A stretch of DNA of 64,000 nt, taken from contig NZ_CP009241.1 in NCBI RefSeq assembly GCF_000758525.1, positions 2,356,001 to 2,420,000 on the forward strand, written 5' to 3'. Below are positions 59,614-64,000 of this stretch, in pieces (positions within the stretch are counted from its first letter, which is position 1; each line of letters starts with the position of its first letter). The notes below the pieces were generated by a model. The model was not told where the DNA came from. It made no database searches and saw only the letters and a program-made list of their open reading frames with translations. The translations under genes and the position numbers were made by a program. The stretch comes from Paenibacillus sp. FSL H7-0357. Lineage in GTDB: Bacteria > Bacillota > Bacilli > Paenibacillales > Paenibacillaceae.

Positions 59614-60552
59614 ATGAAGTATCGCAGATTGGGTGGAACAGGGCTTAAGGTCAGTGAAATCAGCTTGGGAAGCTGGCTGACTTACGGCGGTTACGTGGAA
59701 CGTGAGAATGCCGTTAAAGCCATTGAAACCGCTTACGGATTGGGTGTTAATTTTTTTGATACGGCCAATGTATATGAAAAAGGAGCGGCGGAGAAAGTGC
59801 TGGGCGAAACTTTACGCGGATTTCCCCGCGAGTCCTATGTTCTGGCGACCAAGGTTTTCGGCGTTATGGGGGAGGGGCCTAATGACCGCGGATTGTCCCG
59901 CAAGCATATTACCGAGCAGTGCCATGCCAGTCTGAAACGGCTTGGGGCCGAATATGTGGACATTATGTACTGCCATCGCTATGATCCGGAAACTCCTATT
60001 GAAGAAACACTGCGGACACTGGATGATCTGGTCCGTCAGGGCAAGGTGCTCTATGTGGGTGTAAGTGAATGGACGGCAGCGCAAATGGCGGAAGCGCTCG
60101 CGGTCGCCGACCGTTACCTTCTGGATCATATCGTTGTTAACCAGCCTATTTATAATATGTTCGAACGTTATATTGAGAAAGAGATCATTCCGCTCGGCCA
60201 GCGTAAAGGAATCGGACAAGTTGTCTTTTCCCCGCTGGCCCAAGGTCTGCTGACGGGTAAGTACAGCTCCGTCTCTGATATTCCTGAGGACAGCCGGGCA
60301 GCTAAGCTGGACTGGATGCGTAAAGGGATAACGGAAGAGAAAATTGCCAAAGTGCGTCAGCTTGAGGGTGTTGCGGCTGAACTGGACATTTCTGTCGGCA
60401 ATTTGGCGCTGGCCTGGATTCTGCGTCAGCCTAATGTGGCAAGCGCGCTGGTCGGTGCAAGCCGTCCGGAGCAGGTTGAGGAGAATGTTCTGGCCTCAGG
60501 CATAGAGCTCTCCGGGGATATTGTGACCAAGATTGAAGAGATTCTGGGCTAA
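59614..60552 (+). CDS. Aldo/keto reductase (potassium-channel-beta-like group)
   Basis: 312 residues. TIM-barrel AKR with catalytic set Asp/Tyr in FFDTANVYEKGAAEKVLG, Lys in LATKVFG and His in IMYCHRYDPETPIEE, then GVSEWTAAQ and NLALAWILRQPNVASALVGA at the NADP site. Uses NADPH to reduce aldehydes. GAGGAGC site before the ATG. An NAD-epimerase gene follows 18 bp later, so the two form an operon. Confidence 0.88.
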   Translation: MKYRRLGGTGLKVSEISLGSWLTYGGYVERENAVKAIETAYGLGVNFFDTANVYEKGAAEKVLGETLRGFPRESYVLATKVFGVMGEGPNDRGLSRKHITEQCHASLKRLGAEYVDIMYCHRYDPETPIEETLRTLDDLVRQGKVLYVGVSEWTAAQMAEALAVADRYLLDHIVVNQPIYNMFERYIEKEIIPLGQRKGIGQVVFSPLAQGLLTGKYSSVSDIPEDSRAAKLDWMRKGITEEKIAKVRQLEGVAAELDISVGNLALAWILRQPNVASALVGASRPEQVEENVLASGIELSGDIVTKIEEILG

Positions 60553-60570
60553 AGAGAGGAGCAGAAAGAG

Positions 60571-61593
60571 ATGAAGGTATTATTTATCGGAGGGACAGGA
60601 TTAATCAGCGAGGCCGTCTCCAGACTGGCTGTTCAGCGCGGGATAGAGCTGTATCTGTTTAATCGCGGAGAGCGGGGCGAATTCGTGCCGGAAGGTGCGA
60701 AGGTGATCCAGGGAGATATCCGCAAGGGGGCGGAAGCCCGTGAAGTGCTGAAGGGGTATGAATTTGATGTTGTGGTAGACTGGATCGCGTTCACTCCTGA
60801 GCAGGTGCAGCTCGACATTGATCTGTTCACCGGCAAGACGAAGCAATATATCTTTATCAGCTCGGCATCGGCTTACCAGAAGCCGCAGCGGCATTACCGG
60901 ATCACAGAAGAGACGCCGCTTGTCAATCCATACTGGCAGTATTCACGCGATAAAATCGCCTGTGAGGAACTGCTGCTGGAAGCCCATCGCAGCAACGGCT
61001 TCCCGGTTACAATTGTCCGTCCGTCGCATACTTATGGCGTTACAGCAATTCCTGCAGTTTTGACGAGCTGGCAGCATCCCTGGTCACTGGTAGAGCGCAT
61101 CCGCAAAGGCCAGCCCCTCGTGATTCATGGGGATGGAACCTCACTTTGGACGCTGACCCACAATACCGATTTTGCCAAAGGGGTTGTCGGCCTGCTGGGA
61201 CATGCTGAAGCCATTGGAGAGGCTATCCATATCACTTCTGATGAAGTGCTGAGCTGGAATCAGATTTATGCTGCCATTGGAGAGGCTGCAGGCAGAGAGC
61301 CGAAGGTTGTGCATATCTCCACGGATTTCATCGCAGCCCATACACCGGCGGGCACGGCGGATGGCCTGATCGGGGACCAGGCGGTAAGCAGTGTGTTCGA
61401 CAACAGTAAAATCAAACGGCTTGTGCCGGATTACGAGGCTACGGTTCCATTCGCAGAAGGAGTGAAGCTGTCGGTGGCGTGGTTTGAGCGTCATCCTAAG
61501 CTGTGCTTGATGGACCAGGAATGGTCGAAGATGCTGGACAACCTGATCGGCAAACATGGCATCGATCCCAAGCTGCTTTCTTATTACGTTTAA
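60571..61593 (+). CDS. NAD-dependent epimerase/SDR-extended protein
   Basis: 340 residues. Extended SDR with the GGTGLISEAVSRLAV nucleotide motif at the N-terminus, VVDWIAFTPEQV, SSASAYQKPQRHY and YSRDKIACEELLLEA (Tyr-X3-Lys-like). Resembles the CSP41/UDP-glucose epimerase-type group. Substrate unknown; co-transcribed with the aldo/keto reductase, suggesting sugar metabolism. A bidirectional terminator follows. Confidence 0.82.
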   Translation: MKVLFIGGTGLISEAVSRLAVQRGIELYLFNRGERGEFVPEGAKVIQGDIRKGAEAREVLKGYEFDVVVDWIAFTPEQVQLDIDLFTGKTKQYIFISSASAYQKPQRHYRITEETPLVNPYWQYSRDKIACEELLLEAHRSNGFPVTIVRPSHTYGVTAIPAVLTSWQHPWSLVERIRKGQPLVIHGDGTSLWTLTHNTDFAKGVVGLLGHAEAIGEAIHITSDEVLSWNQIYAAIGEAAGREPKVVHISTDFIAAHTPAGTADGLIGDQAVSSVFDNSKIKRLVPDYEATVPFAEGVKLSVAWFERHPKLCLMDQEWSKMLDNLIGKHGIDPKLLSYYV

Positions 61594-61622
61594 GCTTAAG
61601 CTCATAGGCTGCACATAAGCTC

Positions 61623-61659
61623 AAAAGACGGTGATTCCTAATAAGGATCACCGTCTTTT
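61623..61659. terminator. Strong bidirectional terminator
   Basis: AAAAGACGGTGAT (61623-61635) pairs with ATCACCGTCTTTT (61647-61659). Confidence 0.85.
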
Positions 61660-61766
61660 TGTGGGGAATTTTGTTGCTTCTACGTACTGATGTGAGGGCG
61701 TGGCATGAAACTGGGAATCTTGAATATACTCTCACTACCGAAATTCCCTTAAAAGGAGTCCTGGCC

Positions 61767-62426
61767 ATGCCGACACATCCGTATGTCTCCCGTTTTTTTG
61801 TAAATTCCGATGCACGCCGTGAGAAGCTGATTTACGATCTGCCGGAATCCTGGTGGAGCCGCCCTTATGAATACGAGTGGTGTACAAACTTTATTTCGCC
61901 CCATGATGTGGTGCTGGATGCCGCTTGCGGCATTTCCCATCCGCTGAAGTTCTATCTCGCCGGATTCAGCGACGAGGTCTATGCCTGTGATCTTGATGCC
62001 CGTATCCTGTCAAGGGAAGCGATCCTCCAGAACATTGCCGATGATATCGGAGCCGAAGCGGCGCGGCAGGCAGGGGCGAGACGGACAACAAGTCTTCATC
62101 TGGCCCAGGCCGATCTCACCAAGCTGCCGTATGCCGATGAGAGCTTTGATACGATTTTTTGCATCTCGGTACTGGAGCATCTGTCGCTGGAGGATTCTGT
62201 GCGTGCGGTGCAGGAGTTCCACAGAACGCTGAACGGAGAGGGCCTGCTGGTACTGACCTTTGATTATCCTACAGTCAATCTGCCGCTGATGAACGACGTG
62301 CTGCTGCAGTCCGGATTCCAGTATTGGGGGGAGACGGATTTCAATCTTCCTGAGGATGCTGTGCGAACGGATTTGTGGGGCGGACTGAATTGTTTCAGAG
62401 CTGTGCTCAAAAAAGCGCAAAACTAG
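61767..62426 (+). CDS. SAM-dependent methyltransferase (class I)
   Basis: 219 residues from ATG 61767 (AAAGGAG upstream). SAM-binding motif I VVLDAACGISHPLKF (about 45-60), acidic VYACDLDARIL, then LTKLPYADESFDTIFCISVL (motif post I/II) and EHLSLEDSVRAVQEF. Methyltransf_11-like. Substrate not predictable. Independent gene between two terminators. Confidence 0.82.
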   Translation: MPTHPYVSRFFVNSDARREKLIYDLPESWWSRPYEYEWCTNFISPHDVVLDAACGISHPLKFYLAGFSDEVYACDLDARILSREAILQNIADDIGAEAARQAGARRTTSLHLAQADLTKLPYADESFDTIFCISVLEHLSLEDSVRAVQEFHRTLNGEGLLVLTFDYPTVNLPLMNDVLLQSGFQYWGETDFNLPEDAVRTDLWGGLNCFRAVLKKAQN

Positions 62427-62502
62427 CAGGACTTTATACCCTTCTTTTAAGAATCTGCTTTCAGTATAGTAGAACAATATCTTATAAAAAGGGGCTAGAG
62501 TA

Positions 62503-63531
62503 TTGAAAAGATTGGCAATCATTACAGTTATATTGTGCCTGCTTGTTCCCTCGTCTGCTGTATTTAGCAAAGGGGCAGCGGGGCAGGAGAACATCACACT
62601 TGCTTTTGCCGGAGATATTCTGCTGGACGGTTTTGTGGGCGAGCAGATTGCAAAATACGGGGTTCATTTTCCATTCACCAAAGTGGCGCCGGTCCTGCAG
62701 AAAGCGGATCTTGCGTTTGCGAATCTGGAGACGCCGGTATCGGTTAGAGGGAAGGCGGCCGAGAAGACCTTTGCCTTCCGCTCCAAGCCGGAAACACTGG
62801 GTGGACTCAGCTATGCGGGAATTGATGGCGTGACCGTGGCCAACAATCATATCCTCGATTACGGGCAGAATGCCATGCTGGATACGTTGGTGCATCTGGA
62901 CCGGCACAAGATTGGCCATACGGGTGCAGGCAACAATATTGAAGAAGCCTTCAAACCGTATATTAAGACTGTCAAAGGTAAAAGCATAGCTGTGCTGGGC
63001 ACAAGCCGCGTGTTATCCGGCACCTCCTGGTATGCCGGGAAAAACAATCCCGGAGCTGCTTCAGCCTACACTGCGGAGCCGCTGATGGGTGCGATTAAGA
63101 AGTCGGCTAAGGACAACGATTATACCATTGTGTATATCCATTGGAACCAGGAGTTCAAGGACTATCCGGAGGACTACGCCCGGACGCTGGCCAAGCAAAT
63201 GATCGACTGCGGCGCGGATATTATCCTTGGCGCGCACAGCCACAACCTGATGGGGATCGAATATTACAAGCACAAGCCGATCTACTATTCGCTGGGTAAT
63301 TTTGTGTTCAACCGTTCTACGCGCGGCGGAGAGAAGACCCTGCATTCGATGCTGGTCAACTTTACAATCAGCGATAGCGGCGTAACCGGCAAAATTACGC
63401 CGGTTAAGATTATGGGCGGACAGCCGAATTTTATGGGCAACGCCTATAATCAGGAGACCATCAAGCGAATGAACAAGCTGTCGTTTAATGCTGTCGTAGC
63501 GGCAGACGGTACAGTTACAGAGGATCTCTGA
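62503..63531 (+). CDS. CapA/PgsA-family metallophosphatase-like secreted protein
   Basis: 342 residues from TTG 62503. Signal peptide (KRLAIITVILCLLVPSSAVF). CapA fold with FAGDILLDG, ANLETPVSVRG, VTVANNHILDYG, YIHWNQEF and ILGAHSHNLMG motifs. Family members are linked to poly-gamma-glutamate synthesis/anchoring or act as surface metallo-enzymes. No pgs genes are nearby, so this is likely a stand-alone copy of uncertain role. Confidence 0.82.
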   Translation: MKRLAIITVILCLLVPSSAVFSKGAAGQENITLAFAGDILLDGFVGEQIAKYGVHFPFTKVAPVLQKADLAFANLETPVSVRGKAAEKTFAFRSKPETLGGLSYAGIDGVTVANNHILDYGQNAMLDTLVHLDRHKIGHTGAGNNIEEAFKPYIKTVKGKSIAVLGTSRVLSGTSWYAGKNNPGAASAYTAEPLMGAIKKSAKDNDYTIVYIHWNQEFKDYPEDYARTLAKQMIDCGADIILGAHSHNLMGIEYYKHKPIYYSLGNFVFNRSTRGGEKTLHSMLVNFTISDSGVTGKITPVKIMGGQPNFMGNAYNQETIKRMNKLSFNAVVAADGTVTEDL

Positions 63532-63543
63532 CCTCAATAATAT

Positions 63544-63586
63544 AAAGAGCATGTGATCGAGCCAAATGGCTAATCACATGCTCTTT
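63544..63586. terminator. Bidirectional terminator
   Basis: AAAGAGCATGTGAT (63544-63557) pairs with ATCACATGCTCTTT (63573-63586), serving the convergent CapA and permease genes. Confidence 0.85.
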
Positions 63587-63619
63587 TTTTGTCATATGAG
63601 GTTTAACACTGTATTGAAA

Positions 63620-64000
63620 TCAGCCCTTCACTGCCCCGGCGACAACGCCTTTAACAATATACTTCTGCAGGAAGATGAATACGACGATGGACGGCAGTAC
63701 AGCCATTACCATGGCCGTCATCGCATATTGCCAGTCCGAAGTGTATTGGCCCACGAATGTATAAGCCGCCAGTGTAAGTGTCTTCGTATCCGGCGAGCCG
63801 TTGACCATAAGCAGCGGAAGCAGGAAGTCATTCCAGATCCACATGACGTCGATGATGACGATGGTTGTCGTTACCGATTTCAGCAGCGGGAAGATTACAC
63901 TGAAGAACAGGCGGAAGCCGGAAGCCCCGTCGATCGTGGCGCTTTCATCGATTTCCAGCGGAATGCCTTTGACGAAGCCGTGATAGATGAATACGGCCAG
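63620..64000 (-). CDS. Carbohydrate ABC transporter permease, C-terminal part (MalG/AraQ type)
   Basis: The last 126 residues of a binding-protein-dependent permease that continues beyond the right edge. The cytoplasmic EAA loop that contacts the ATPase is visible (EIDESATIDGASGFRLFFSV), followed by two membrane helices (MWIWNDFLLPLL region; MTAMVMAVLPSIVVFIFLQK) and the usual GVVAGAVKG end. The WNDFLLPLL motif is typical of sugar permeases of the MalG branch. Partner permease and binding protein should lie beyond base 64,000. Confidence 0.9.
   Translation of the reverse strand: MAVFIYHGFVKGIPLEIDESATIDGASGFRLFFSVIFPLLKSVTTTIVIIDVMWIWNDFLLPLLMVNGSPDTKTLTLAAYTFVGQYTSDWQYAMTAMVMAVLPSIVVFIFLQKYIVKGVVAGAVKG

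Noticed and set aside
1..64000. tRNA, rRNA or CRISPR arrays
   Set aside because: No cloverleaf-type sequence, rRNA segment or regular spacer-repeat array was noticed on either strand by eye.

Overview
The window reads as the chromosome of an endospore-forming, low-to-moderate-GC Gram-positive bacterium, most likely Paenibacillus. Pointers are a cotJC spore-coat gene fragment, a GerA-type germination receptor with sigma-G-like promoters, a large S-layer (SLH) anchored protein, a GH115 xylan enzyme, and strong AGGAGG-type ribosome binding sites.

Bases 1 to about 32,010 are the right-hand part of a temperate HK97-like siphovirus prophage. Its left end, presumably with the true integrase, lies before base 1. 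Order: XRE regulators with divergent promoters and a LexA-type box (285-2,827); small early genes; a replication block of initiator with internal iterons, G39P-type helicase loader and DnaB helicase (3,923-6,540); a run of small unknown genes (6,585-8,829); an ArpU-like late regulator (8,927-9,304); a remarkable non-coding interval holding six GTCTGT repeats at 11-bp spacing and an apparently structured, terminated RNA of about 280 nt (9,310-9,659); a minimal tyrosine recombinase; packaging genes (HNH nuclease fused to a degenerate P-loop domain, P27 small terminase, TerL); portal, protease and capsid; connectors; major tail protein; tail chaperone with a clear -1 frameshift signal; tape measure; Dit; a beta-helix spike; a self-contained acyltransferase 'moron'; Tal; a secreted coiled-coil protein; XhlA, holin and endolysin; and an SOS-box-controlled gene at the right end.

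The prophage ends inside cotJC: only the last 126 codons of cotJC follow the junction at about 32,014, with a stop codon immediately upstream. This resembles sporulation-gene intervening elements such as skin in sigK. Two further partial cotJC copies (34,130 and 39,001) lie downstream, separating cargo blocks: TetR plus a PanE-like reductase, then a 1,505-residue SLH phosphoesterase. The cotJC locus therefore looks like a repeatedly used insertion site.

From about 39,100 to 64,000 the content is chromosomal. It holds three regulator/oxidoreductase groups (LysR-SDR-NTF2; TetR-NADP reductase; MerR-QacA-like exporter), a divergent SGNH esterase / GH115 alpha-glucuronidase pair with CcpA (cre)-like sites, a germination receptor whose B gene is divergent from A, C and a small D-like gene, an FMN reductase, a ROK regulator between two sugar O-acetyltransferases, an aldo-keto reductase plus NAD-epimerase pair, a methyltransferase, a CapA-family protein, and the C-terminal part of a sugar ABC permease at the right edge. 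All calls come from reading the sequence; no database search was run.
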